A stretch of 64,000 bases of DNA, taken from assembly GCA_964017235.1 (NCBI GenBank), contig OZ024929.1, forward strand, positions 165,587,609 through 165,651,608, given 5' to 3'. The position numbers and the translations under genes are program-made. Shown here in pieces: positions 33,999 through 48,900 of this stretch (the stretch's first letter is position 1; each line of letters opens with the position of its first letter). A model generated the notes under the pieces. It was not told the origin of the DNA. It made no database searches and saw nothing but the letters and a program-made list of their open reading frames with translations. Source of the DNA: Sabellastarte sp. h YS-2021 (Eukaryota > Annelida > Polychaeta > Sabellida > Sabellidae).

Positions 33999-36900
33999 CT
34001 GTAAAACCAACAAGCCATGTGAACAGGTAAATTTATACATTTAATAAGGAATTCTAGATGGCGGGGTAAATTTCATTTCTTAAAGATCTGATATTTATGT
34101 TTTCATAAAGGTAATATCCAATTCTAGTTCAGGTGGTAGAATTAAATCATGATGCAAAGAGTTTTAAAATGTACCATTGGCAATGTATCTTGTCAGGGGT
34201 GCTGACTTTTACAGTAATACGGTTTTCATGGTTTTAACACAAGAACATTGCTACTGTCATTCTGTGGACATCGGCACCAGTTTATAAAGTAATTTGCAGT
34301 CGTCTGAAGTTACACTTTCTCACTGTTATGCAAGTAACTATTCTTACGTATGAATGTTCTATTATCCATACAAAGTTCTTTCCCAATTAACAGTAGATAA
34401 TAGAGATCTTACTGTATGTTTGTGTGAATGTGTCTGAATAAATTTATTAATTCAAAGAGTTAAAATATTGTCAGATTCCTGATGCATTTGTAAATAAGAA
34501 TATATTATGATTTTTGTATATCATGTTTATGAGTTCAGATGAAAAGTGTTTGCACAAGGTGTCAGTTCCAGTGAGAAATCTCAATCAGTATAAATTTAAC
34601 AGCTGGTCATCTGACTGCCTAAAAATTATTCTATTTCAACATGTTTATGCAGGTAAATAAACAGTATCCCACTATATTGAGCTATGTATGAATATGTATT
34701 TTTTGTAGTCATTGAATAAAGCAAAGATTAGTTTTTTATGTGGCAGTGTTTTTTGTTCATGTTATATATTTGCTGGACGTTAAATAACTGGTACATTGCA
34801 CAAACTAAATTACCAATATGGAGAATAAGATGTAGGTGCTCAATTATCAGCACATCCTCAAAGATTTATGTGGAATAATGTAAATCTCTAGCGTAAAAGT
34901 GAAAAGTACATCATACTTCAAGCATTTCTTCAAATATTTTAATAATAATATTTCAGATGTAGTAACCTCCACCAAGAGGTTATGTTTTGAAGTGTGTTTG
35001 TTTATCTATTTGTCCTTGTGTGTTGTGATAACAGTAATGAATGGTTCTTTATTAAATTTTTTATATGGATAGGACCTGACCAAGGAAGGGAACGTTAGAA
35101 TTTTTCTGAAAGATCTGATTATATTCTGAATACATAAAAAATCCCGAATTTTCAAAGATTTCATTCCAAATTATTTTCAGTAACTTTGGCTTTCCGATTG
35201 ACATTACTCCAAAAGTAATGACGTTTTGTGTGTGGGTTGGGCTGGGGCAAAGGGAGTAGGGATTCCTTTTCTGAAAAATCTGGATCATTTTATGGATAAA
35301 AAAAATATCCTGAATTATCAGAAAAGCTGACAGTTGGAGGTCTGCACTCTACACGTGCTTTCTAGTTAAGTATGTATTTAATTACAAGCATGTACACATT
35401 GTTAGTGTAGAAAAAGAGGTGGATAAAATATTTTAATATACTACTCTGATGTCAGTTTAGTGAGGTAATTTTTTTGATATGAAAAGCACTGGTTTTTGTA
35501 ATTGTCCATGGCATTGTGCTAAGTGTATTGTATTTCATTGCCAGTGAAATTTGCACTAGCTTTTTATTGCAATATTAAGGTATTTTCACAATGAACTTTC
35601 ATTGTAGATTCATACATTACTGTTGTAAAAGTACTTGCTTCATTTGTTTACATAAATATATTGCCTTGATTGTTTTAAGGGCAAGTTACAAACTTCTCTG
35701 GTTGAGCAGTAAAAACATTTTATGTCTCTACAATTGAACCTCCCCTAACAATTAAAATACTAGTGTGAATAAAATTGATAGATTTATAAGTGAATGCTTC
35801 GGCCATATATGTTAACCAGTAAATGTATATTAATGTAGCAAAACTGATTTACCTCTTTTTCATAATCAGTACCACACCGACAGGGCTCTCTCCACTTACT
35901 GGGAAGACAACAAAACACCCAGTCAAAGAAAGGAATCAGGTACCTTCTGTCCACCTCACTGGCTTTTTGTACGTCTAGAAATGGGGCTAAAATTTGTAAA
36001 GATAAAACCTCCACTGTAATTATATAATTTATAACAGTTTGGCATCATTTATGTTCAGCCATGGGTCCTCAGTGACCTGATGGTTCTTGTGCTTAACAAG
36101 TTATTCTTGGCTCTCATGTATGCATTATTGCTGTGGGCTTGAATTCAGATCACAGGATTATGTGGGGAAAACCAATAGCCTCTCCCAATTCCAAAACTGT
36201 TAGTACATATAAATTAACTTCCAGCTTATGTTTACATAATACCCAGTGTAAAGTTAGTCCGACAAAATTGATCTGTCTGCCTTACTGGTTTTCTGGATAT
36301 TAAGATATGGGCTATGGCAGTGAAAGCCATAATTTCTGCATTTTTACTGGTTTTGGAATATATTAATATCTTCTGTGTTGACCTATAACTATTGGATCAG
36401 TTATCAATAGTCAAATTTGGCCGGAGTGCATTTTACTGAATTAAGCCACTGACTAAAATAAAAGTTAAATGACTGATGATAGCAGTCTGGTTATATTATA
36501 ATTGTGCAACCTCAGAGGTGAGGTAGTTAACAAGTTTAGCATTTAATCACTAGACTGTCATGCCTGCGGTTATTAATCCATTAAATGGTGGGATTCATTG
36601 AGGGTATGTCCTGATAAGACCTTATGCCCTATTCATGCTACAGGTGGTATACCCCGCGGTTGGATGTTTTACTCGGAACTGCCTCCCAGGGTGCCAACTA
36701 TCTTCTGAGATTTGCTGTGTTCATAAGGTTTGACTCGCACAACCACTGAATGGACAGGATGTAGAACTGTCTATAATAGTGGGGCAACAGTACTACAAAT
36801 GTTGGTCACTGAGGGACAACCTCCATTAACCTCAACTCACCTTAGGTAGCCGTCGGTGACCGAATCACAACATTACATGAATCATGGACCACGCCTTCAA

Positions 36901-39900
36901 TTACCATGTTGTTAAAAATTTTCTGTGGAATGCTACTGAAATGGATGTGAGACACGTATAAAGGCCTGTGGTAGTGCTAACAAGGGACAGTGATTGGTGG
37001 TGACTGACGTAACGGTCAGAGGCGGAAATTTTAATTTTGCTTTACTTAAATTTTAATTTACATTTTGCTCAGAGAATTGGGAATTTCATCACTGTGTCTC
37101 AAACTCGCAAATGGATGTCAGACGGTAGCTGAAGGACTGGGACATTTGGACCAATGCCTACAACTGCCGGTGTTTTCCACCTGTAATGTGAAAGGGGTAT
37201 TGGCTGTTGAAATGACTTAAGCCTACTTTAACATTACCTGCTATCAGACTGACTAAGAGACCAACTATCACAGTTGTTGCTGAGCCAATGGCAGGAAACC
37301 ACAAGTATGACACGGTGTACATTTTCTCTATGCCTTCCCTGGGGAAACAGTAAATGCATGTAAAAATTCTACCTGAGATTACTAATGCAACAGTTGCTTT
37401 GAGAAAATGTGCTCTCAGAATATATTTACAGTGTTGTTTAAATGTTATGTACTCCACTCTGTTCAGTGGCAAAAAATGTTTACACAGTTTTATTGTCATT
37501 ACACAACTTCATGTTCTTTCAAATTGGATTTAAAGTATACTTTATCATTTTAGTAACATACAAAGCATTTATAAGATATGGGAAACTCTCAGTTGTCACC
37601 TCTGCCAAGGAGGTTATGTTTTCGCCTGGGTTTGTTTGCGAGTTTGTTTGTTTGTGAACAAGATAACTCAAAAACTTATGGACAAATTTTGATGAAATTT
37701 TCAGGATATGTCTGAAAAGGTAAAAGGAAGAAATGATTCAATTTTGAGAGTGATCCGGATCATTTTCTGGATCCATGAAATGTAATTTTTAAAGACAGAT
37801 AACTCAAAAAGTTATCCACTGATTTTGATGAAATTTTCAGGATATGTCCTAAATGAGACGAGGAACAAGTGATTAGATTTTGGGAATGATCTGGATCACC
37901 GTCTGGATCCATGAAAAATAAATTGGTAGTGATCTGGATCACTATCGGCAAAAATATGAAATAGAGGGGGAAAAAAGCAATATCAGTGCTAATGGTAGGT
38001 TTTGAAAGTCCAGGAATTGAGCTCCCTTGGCAGAAGTCTGCGCTCGCCAAATTCTCTTGTTGTTTCTGCATACATTTTCAAATACACAGTGGCCAATCAC
38101 AAGCGAGTTTGCAAGAGTTTGCAAAGCCATAATTGTTTTTGGAACAATACTTTAAGGTTGATCATCTTGCAAACTTACATTTCCCAGGGGTAATTTGGTG
38201 GTTCTTTTGTGGTGGGTATTACAGTAGAGTCTTCCCATGTGCTATTCCAGATGCATCCTTCAGTAGTTGTATTCAGTGTGGGGTTATAAGGCTCCACTAC
38301 ATAAGCTCCAATACTCACCCACATTGGAAAGGCCAGACCTACAATCCCACCAATAACTGCTCCCTGAAAAATGTAATATCAAAGGCATTACCGATAGTTC
38401 AGAAAAGATGTCGTTAAATCCTGGTACTGCCAGATGCATTCTTTTAAAAAATATTGTTCTAAAGCAAGATTCCTCAGATTTTGTAGCTTCTACAGCTCAT
38501 TGACTATCTACACAGAATTTTATTATTTAAAATTTATACCTGAGTATATGTAACAATAAATCCACTAAACTAAAATAACATCTATATAATATAAATATAT
38601 TTGTAATGTTTATATATACAGATGTACAACATTTATATGAATAATACAAGTGATGCACAAATCCAAATAGTTGTTTATTTACTCTCACAATTCATCATGG
38701 ATTCTTTAACAGTTTAGTTTTATAACAGCATACCCACATGAGGGTGCCACCAAGATTTGATAGGATACATGTATATTTCTTGACCAGGGTATGTAAGTTG
38801 GAGCTGGTTTTAGTTGGAGAGGAAACCTGCAACTATATACTTCAGAGAAAAGAGGGTCACTTATTTGTAACGAACATTGCCCAAAATGTACAATCCCCAT
38901 CAGCTGCAGTACAAATGAACCAAAAAAAAAACAACCTTCCACTCTGAAATCCCATACCCTAACCACTTTGCTAAAGAGTCAGTTAGCATCCCTAAAATGA
39001 ATACTGAAGAATGGTTTCCATAATATATTACAGAATACTGTGCCTAAACCTCAGTTTTAAATGCAGGTTTAGGTCAGATAAAACGTAGAAAAACCTGTGC
39101 ACATGCATCATGTGTGTGCTGAATGAATTTGGATTTTTACCCCACAGGGCTGTCGGGGTATTGTTTTCACCCATGGTGTCCGGATGGGCGGGTGGGTGGG
39201 TGGTCGGGCGGTGGGAAATAGTTTGCCCGGGCTGTATCTCAGAAACCGTAAGGTGTAGGAAGTTCATACTTGGCAGGGACATTGGTTGGGGGTGGGTGTA
39301 GGTGTGCAATGTCATGGTCTGACCTTGATTTGACCTTGCCGTAGTGACCTTGAGTTTGAAAATCTTGTCCGGGCTATATCTCGGCAACCATAAGGTGTAG
39401 GAAGTTGATACTTGGCAGGGACATTAGTTAGGGGTTGTAGGTGTGCAACGTCATGGTCTGACCTTGATTTGACCTTGCCATAGTGACCTTGACCTATAAA
39501 ATCTTGTCCGGGTTATATCTCGGAAACCGTAAGGTGTAGGAAGTTGATACTTGGTAGGAACATTGGTTAGGAGTTGTAGGTGTGCAACATCATGGTGTGA
39601 CCTTGATTTGACATTTGACCTTGCGGTAGTGACCTATAAAACCTTGTTCGGGCTATATCTCAGCAACTGTAAGGTGTAGGAAGTGGATACTTGGTAGGGA
39701 CATTGGTTAGGGGGTGTAGGTGTGCTACGTCATAGTGTGACCTTGATTTGACCTTGCCGTAGTGACCTTGACCTATAAAATCTTGTCCAGGCTATATCTC
39801 AGAGACTGTAAGGTGTAGGAAGTTTTTACTTGGTAGGGACATTGGTTGAGGGTTTTAGGTGTGCCACGTCATGGTGTGACACTGATTGACCTTTGACCTA

Positions 39901-42900
39901 GCTGTATTGACCTTTAAAATCTTATTGCACCTTTAAGTCTGTCTGTTGATACAGATTAAGCACTGTTAAAGTCATATTAGAATTCATTAAGAATTTCCTT
40001 TTGCAAGTTCCCATCGTAACAGATGGAATTTCATCAAGTGAGCCACAGGGTTTTCTCCAACACCACAAATAAGCATTCATTGAATGTATTGCCACTTCTG
40101 TATGCATGGGTAATATTCAAAACATCCAAACCATAATTCGGCCATTTTTGGTTTACTGATAAATGCTGTCATTTTATTATTGAATTGTCTTGTTTTAATA
40201 CTTCATCTTTACATACATTTCTTTTCCTTAGATATTATTTTCTCTACTTAAGCATTATTTGGACCTTAATATAACTGACGCTGCTCTGAAAGTATCTTGA
40301 ACTTTGTGGTGTTACACTACTTCTGTATCTCGTGGTGTTGAAAAATATTTCCCCAGGCTGTGGGGTACGGGCATCTCTGATGTTATTTTTTCAGTATGAT
40401 TTGTACTTTTGGAATCATACAGTGCAAACTACATAATTAAAGTTACAAAGAAGTTTCAATGTAAACATAATTTTTAATTTATTTCATACATACCAACCAG
40501 TTTGACCATGGAAAAAGGCCACCCAACAAAAACAAACCCAGCAGAGGACTTGCAGCAGTAGCTGTGAAGCTGAGGGAAGCCTGCATGGTAACGTATACAG
40601 TGGTTGTACAAATAAAAACTTCCAACATTTTATATTTAAAATTCTATATTCACTTTCAAGATTATTTCATGGTCTTGCACTGTTTGTTACTTGACATTGG
40701 AGTCCTGGACTTCCCTGAAGCTACAACTCTTGCAATATACAAATTTATCTAATGTCTTATTCAACTGGCTCTAGAACTCGAACACCTCTTGACCCAATTT
40801 TTCCGTAGCTACGGAATATAATTTTCTTTTACATATGTATAGTAAGTACACTGGTTGTATTTCAACCCCAGTAAATTATGGTTTGGTATCCATTGTGAAA
40901 TATTGTATCCACCGGAAATACTGGGTGATATTCTATATTAACCACTGCATGTAGAGATTTTACCAGTTCACCCCAACTACCTTCATCAATTTTATAAATA
41001 TCTGATTTGTAGGTAAGCTTATCTTTAACCAAATTTAGCCACATATCTAATTTTGGTAAAACTATCGACTACCTATATCCCAGTTATTAGTGCAAGAGAT
41101 TTGGAAACCAGTGTACAGGAAATTATTGGTTTTGAGTCTTATAATGTTTCTGATTTGACTTAAGATCACTCCTTCCAGGGTCTGCATTCACAAAGATTCA
41201 TAGAATTTTTCTTAGAATTACACTTAAGTCTAAGAAAAATTCTTCGCTATGAATTTTCTTATTCTTAGAATAAAAACCTATTCACAAAACAATCGTTAGC
41301 TAAGAATAATTCTAAGAATAGAAGTAAAAGGAATTGTGTGCACAGGTTAGACTAAGTGTAATTCAAAGAAAAATTCTAAGAATCTTTGTTAATACAGGCC
41401 CAGAAGTGACTTTCTGTATTTGGATGCACTTCTGGTGTCAAGAATATGAGTTTTGTGCATATAGCAATTCCTTATTCTTAGAAAAATTCTAAGAATAAAA
41501 GCCATTCTTAGAAAAATTCTAAGAATAAGTATGATTCTAAGAATAGGTATCTTTGTGAATAGAAAAATTCTTATTCTTAGAATTTTTCTAAGAAAAATGA
41601 CAATTCTAAGAAAAATTGTAAGAATAAGACTAATTCTAAGAATAACAATCTTTGTGAATACGGGCCCAGGTCAAAAGAGGGTGGCCAAACTCAAAAGTGC
41701 CCGTGACACTCGCAATATATTGATCATAGAGGTTTGGAGTGTGAAAACGAAATCATATCCTGGGATTTTTTGATGTCTGATTTGATATGCAATTTCAAAT
41801 CGGAAGGGCAAACTTAAAAGTGGCTGTATCGCACTTATTCTTGTCTTATGAATGCTATGAAGCTTACCCTAAATCTCATTTTGCTATAAATTTTGAAAAT
41901 GATTTTGTTAATGCAATTTTTGCCTTTACAGTGGAAAATGTCAAGTGGGGGATTAAGACAAAAGGGTGTTTGTGTATATTTATAAAGTGATGAGTATTAA
42001 AAACATGTTATATTTTTTGATTGATATTTGGGACTTCACAGTGTTTTGACAAATCAAAAATATTTCTGGCATTAAGAAATGGAGCAATTTTGAGTTCGTC
42101 AATTTGACCCATAAAGGTAAACAAGAATTGCAGATTCGTTGTTTATATTTTAAAATTTTCCAGTTTTGGCGTTTATCTTGGGGGTTTTGCAAATTTGCAG
42201 CATTGTTTAAAACTGTCATTATTTTTGAAATTATTTTCAAAGCTTTTGGGTTACTCAAACATATTGACAAAATGATTTTTTTAGTCTGGAGGGCAATGTT
42301 CTTGCTTTTTTTCACTTCCTTAGAAGAAATGCAATAGTTATTGCACCAAAAGTTGTTTGAAGGTCAACTTATATCATTAGTTTATATATAGTTTTATATG
42401 ATGTTTGGTAACGTTATTACTTGTAACACCGTTCCTCCCATTTGTTGTGCAGCAAATGCCATGCCTATACCAGCAGCTCCAAACAAGCAAACTGAAAAGA
42501 TACACAATTTTGTGAACAGTACATGTGGCTCACCAACATGTATTTTATAGTTGCAATATACAAAAAGTGTATTTCATGGTGTTAATAAAACTATTACCTT
42601 TTGGGAGAATTAGAATACAAACATCGTTCAAATGTCTTAGTACCATTGTAATCTTCAATATGTTGGTGTATAATGGTATTTTGAATATTTGCTTGACTTT
42701 TTAGTAATGCATATTTAAGGTGTTACTGACCTAAACCTTTGAGTACAATAGTTTTCTTTGTCTCTGATAAATAATCCAATTTCCACCTCAACATATCTTC
42801 CCACACCACTGCAGCAAGTGCGTTTAAGCATGAAGACATTGTGCTGAAGTTAGAAACCAGACATTTTAACACTGCCATGTCTTGTACGTAAAAGGTTTAT

Positions 42901-45900
42901 GTTGTCTTTTTAGGAGTATATGTCACATTAGAATTGCGATACCATCATACCAGGTATTTTGCAAAATTCAGGAAACTTTCAGGGATTTTGCAAAATTACT
43001 GAATTATTACTCTATGGAATAAGGAATTCCCAAAAATATCATGATCAGTTACTGGTTTGTCAATATTTAGAAAATGGACATTAAATCAATTTTGTACAGA
43101 TCGATGTTTCTTTAGTTAATACACAAAAACTGTACATTGTTCAACAGAAGGTACTGAAAATCATCAAACCTGTGCAAAAGATACACAGACATAAAAGATA
43201 AATTATAATCTGGTATTCTTCTTTCATCCCTTGTGAAGTGCAGTTTCCTATTATTACAAATTCAGCCTGAATGACACCTAATGTTACACTTGAGATTTGA
43301 CATGCAGAAGCATATATACATTTCTCCTTTTATTTGCAACAGAGTTTTGATATTTGAATCCTTGTCCTGCACTCTTTGAATATGGGGCAATCACCTCCTT
43401 CAAAGATATGGCTTTGTCTTGATATCTTCTGGACCTAGCAGTTTCTAGTGGGCAGCTATGAAACTGGTTTTGTGAATAATTATCTGGGGAGATCTGCTTT
43501 AATTGCAGTGCAATGGAGATCCCTATTATGTGGTCAATTACCTTGCCATAACTGTGGTGCAATAGAGATGCCTATTATGTGATCAACCACCATGCCATAA
43601 CTGCAGTACAATAGAGATCCCTATTATGTGTTCAACCACCATGCAATAACTGCAGTACAATAGAGATCCCTATTATGTGATCAACCACCATGTAATAAGT
43701 GCAGTGCAATAGAGATCCCTATTATGTGATCAACCACCATGCCATAACTGCAGTGCAATAGAGATCCCTATTATGTGATCAACCACCATGCCATAACTGC
43801 AGTGCAATAGAGATCCCTATTATGTGATCAACCACCATGCAATAACTGTAGTACAATAGAGATCCCTATTATGTGATCAACCACCATGCAATAATTGCAG
43901 TGCAATAGAGATCCCTATTATGCGATCAACCACCATGTCATAACTGCAGTACAATAGAGATCACTATTATGTGATCAACCACCATCCCATAACTGCAGCA
44001 CAATAGAGATCATTATTATGAGATCAACCACCATGCCATAACTGCAGTACAATGGAGATCATTATTATGTGATCAACCACCATGCAATAACTGCGGTGCA
44101 ACAGAGATCACTATTATGCGATCAACCACCATGTCATAACTGCAGTACAATAGAGATCCCTATTATGTGATCAACCACCATGCCATAACTGCAGTGCAAT
44201 AGGGATCACTATTATGTGATCAACCACCATGCCATAACTGCAGTACAATAGAGATCCCTATTATGTGATCAACCACCATGCAATAACTGCAGTGCAATAG
44301 AGATCACTATTATGCGATCAACCACCATGTCATAACTGCAGTGCAACAGAGATCCCTATTATGTGATCAACCACCATGCAATAACTGCAGTACAATAGAG
44401 ATCACTATTATGCGATCAACCACCATGTCATAACTGCAGTGCAATAGAGATCCCTATTATGCGATCAACCACCATACAATAACTGCAGTACAATAGAGAT
44501 CATTATTATGTGATCAACCACCATGCCATAACTGCAGTACAATAGAGATCACTATTATGTGATCAACCACCATGCCATAACTGCAGTGCAAGAGAGATCC
44601 CTATTATGTGATCAACCACCATGCCAAAATGGTCTCATTATGACTAGGTTCTACTGGTGCAAGCTCTAGTGAGGTTCACTGGATGTACCTTTAAGGAAAT
44701 AGAACCAAGGAAGGTGCCTCATTTAGTTCATGATGTGATTCCCCATTGATTTCTGATGAGGAGGAAGGAAATTAAGTTGACTAACTTTCTTCAGATATTT
44801 TGCCAATTTCACAAAACCCTTAAAGTTTCAGGAATTTCCCAAAGTTACTGACCACAACAGGAATTTCTGAATTCCCCTAAACTTTAAGGAATTTGGTTAA
44901 ATCACTGGTTTCATAGGTTTACTGTAACAGACACATGTAATACATTTTCAATTACATATTATTTTGAAATTTTATTCAATCCCTTGCATCTATACACATG
45001 GCTGGTTAAAAGAGAACAGACATCTGACTCATTGCTCATCTGACTTATTGTGTAGTAAATGTACCATGATAAAACTTTGATCAAAATATAAATATTAGAC
45101 CTAGTTTCTTTTTCCAGCTTCTGTTGCCTTCTCAAGGCAAAAGGAACAGCTATAGTCAGTGCATATTCGTGCTGCTTGGGAAGTGTAGTACTTAGACAGG
45201 TTTGAGAAATTTTGGGGCTGACCAAATCAGTTCAGATAATTAGTGGTTTGATAATATTATTAAATAAAATTTTAAGATTTATATTTCAAATCATAATGTA
45301 CAGATATGGTACAGTCATACCACTCCTTAAATTTAGTGAGAAACAGTACATATATGAAATAAGTTATTCTATTGGATACTTCCCTCATACTCTAAAGAGT
45401 AGCCTGGCTACCGGCCCAAGTATCTTGAGATGTCTTTTGGGTTTTTTTCAGTTTGAAATAGCCTCATAATTATTCACCAATGTCGTTAAAGAGCACATAA
45501 TGTAAATTGGCTTTTTCTCCTGCATTAACCTTCTGTAATGCAGACTTTTATAATGCCTGTATTTAGTGTAAAAGTGTTTAAAAAAACTGTTTGGCACATT
45601 TTGTAACAAGAAATCTTACACCATTATGGCAGAATCTGGAGTATTTGGCAAGGCTGCCAAAAAGAGATTAACAGTCCTTGAGAGTCAAACTTGAGTCAGG
45701 TGATTGCGTTAGCATGTGAACAGTGGGGCTGAAATCATGACTACAAAAACTGAGCAGCAATCAGCAGGTGACGTTGGATTTGTAGAGGTTAGGAGGCTCA
45801 CACCCAGTGTACATTTCAGTCTACATAAAACTACTGCTGATGCTAGTCTATGGCTTTTTTCAGAATTCCTTACTTTGAAAGAGTAGTTCTGACCAATTGC

Positions 45901-48900
45901 CACCAGTTTACTTTAGGACAAGGCGACTTTAACCCTAACCATAAATTAATGCTGTAAACAAACACAAAACAAAAATGTGACTGAATAAATCCTCACCTGA
46001 GGGCACCACTGAAAAGAGTGGCAACAAACAACCCTGGAAATCCAGGCCAGCCAAGAACTTGCATCACAAAGTATGGGATTAACTGAGGAAAGAAAGGACA
46101 ATACAGAATTCACTACTGTGGAATATGTGAAGAAGGAAAAGACACCTCCACAGTGTGTAACAAAAAAAAGTGTAAATGTGTCAAAAGAATGATAATTAAT
46201 GATGACGTTTCAGTTTTACTGACCATTTGTTTTGACCATATACCACATGCTATGGCTTTACTATCTCTACTTAATAATACATTAAGTGGATAGATCAGGA
46301 TGGTTCAGTGATTTATTCAGATAGTCACATTATTAACTGATAAATTAAGATAATGATATAATTTTAAATGATTCGACAAACCGGACAAAATGCATGGTTT
46401 GCTAAATTGTCTATGTTTAAAATGTTTGGATAGTGATATTGAGTTAACCAAAATTTTATATTTGTTTTCTACTTAGTACTTCCCTTCTGCAGATATGTGA
46501 TGTTACCTGGTTAGAATTTCCTATTCTGTCTTCTTCATTTGGATGAGTTAAAGGATCACAGTCAGCAAAGTAAGCATATACAACCATTCCACTAAAACAA
46601 CACAGCGTCATCAGAAGGAAGACTCCAGGGATATTTAATATCAAGGCCCTGGGAATGAAAAGAAAATTAAATCATGTTAAAAACCCTATATAATATTGCG
46701 TTCATATGTATTTTCATATAATGTTCAAGATAAAATAGAAGGTTAACATACAGTCTAGCTTTGTTCATGGTTGGAAGAGAGCAATATCTCTGTACAGATG
46801 CTTGGTTGACGCCGTAGGTTGCAAGCCAGGAAACACCTCCCCCAACTATCAGAGACCAGAAAGACTGCCTTGTTGTCGGGTCCGGGTCAAAGCTGTAATG
46901 TGAAATATTTACAGTTATTGAAAGATTTGGATAGTCCAACAGGGGGAGATATATTTATTTCAATTTTAAAGAATCCAACCAGACAACTCCTTAAATATAT
47001 AAATTGTTCCTGGAAAGTAAGAAAAGTTGTACAAATGAAAAGTCAATGTCTGCACTTCACATAAGTTTGAATTTAAATTTACTAGTATTCTTTTATTTTT
47101 TTCTAAATAGTTATTATATTATTGTTGTTTATTTTAGGTGACATACACGCCCATGTGGGCTTTGCAATGCATTTATTTTTCGTAATTTTTATTTATGTGA
47201 CATGTCACTATAATTATTAAAATCTTATCTTATCTGTAATATTCAGCACGAAAAACACACAACCAATGTGACACACTATTGTGAGAGGATTTGGATAATA
47301 AAATGGTTCTTGACTGAAGTTATTTTCTAGTTATCTTCAATTACTTTGTTCACTTGCAATTTACGATGATATTTCAAAGGACAGATTGTTAAAAACTGCT
47401 CTCACGGAGCCTGATTTCCATTCCATGTTTTCTGCCATTTTCAATCTTGTTGAATATTGTTGAAATACGCAAATCAGTTTAACAATGCCTGCTAGAACAA
47501 GCATGTTATAAATAAGATTGAGTTCCCATAAATTCGTAAGCTTATGTTGTTTTTAAGTTGGATGGACATTTAAAAGAAAACACTTACTCGAAGAATTCCA
47601 CCCTTCCACCTTGTTCATTAATATCCCACATGGTTGTAACACCACCAATTTCAATGCATCCCTACAAAAAAACAAAATATCAGAATTTACAGTTCCCAAT
47701 CAAATTTATAAATCACGTCATGGGTACTAAAAACACATTTGGCACTGAAGAGATTAACAAATTTAAAAATAAAATGGACAAAACAAATCTAGCTGTGTAA
47801 AAGTAAAATGATTTGTCAATAGCTGGAAACATCAAGAAATTCAATATACACGAGATATAGAAATTGCATGAGACTCATTGAATCTAACAATTCATTGCTC
47901 AAATATCTCTGCACTGTAATAAAGTTTTACCAATCAATCGTGTTTCTGCCTTTTTATTTTGATAAAAGCACAGTTGCAAAATGTATTTTAATTATCTACC
48001 TAGAGCACTATATACAGGAAAATATATTCTATTAATCTGTACTTTTGAATAAAATACATGTTGTTACATGTGCTCAACAACACCCCACTCAAGTTGGTTT
48101 GCTAATTACTTCTTACTAGCACAAAAACAATGGTGAAAACAAAAATGAAAAATGAACTTACAACTATAATGATTGCAAGTACACCTCCAATCATGATGAC
48201 TGATTGAAAGACATCTGTCCATACTACAGCTTTCATACCTCCCTTGTTTTAACAAAAATCATCCAATTACTGACAATTCATAGTTGTAATGGAATTTAAT
48301 AACTCATATATAATATATTTATAATTTTACAAAATTTTTGCAAAGTGTATTAGTTTATTTGCGTGTGTGTCTGTTCACAGCATAACTCTACAACTACTGC
48401 TCGGATGGTAATGAAATTTTTAGGAAGCAACAGAACTGTTACAAGGAAGAGCTGATTCAAATTTGGGCATGATCAGGTCAATATCCTTGATTCTAGAGCA
48501 AATATTTTGCAAAGTTGATACTCAGCTTCCCCCCCCCCCCCCCCCCCCCCCCCGAGTGCTTTTGTTTTTTATGTAGTTTCTACATTATGCTTAGTACCTT
48601 TGCATCAGTTATATTGTAATGGATAATTAGAACACTGGGGGAAACCACTGCATATACAGTTGGTCAAGGGTCTTTACTGTAAACCGCCGACCAATGGCAA
48701 CTATCAGCTTTCCCACTTGATGTTGGACTGGGATTTAAACTCCGATCTCAGAGGTGAGATGGAATTCATTAAAGGCATATCAACTCCAAGGAAAGTCGGG
48801 GTATTGCAATCGTCAGAAGGAATGTTTCAAGACTCTGTATCATTGGATCTTATGTATCTACCATGACAATAAACTGTATTATTTTTTTTCTTGAAAATAA

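Noticed and set aside
45212..45469. 85-codon frame inside transporter intron 10
   Set aside because: AT-rich composition, no recognisable domain, opposite strand to the host gene; treated as chance.
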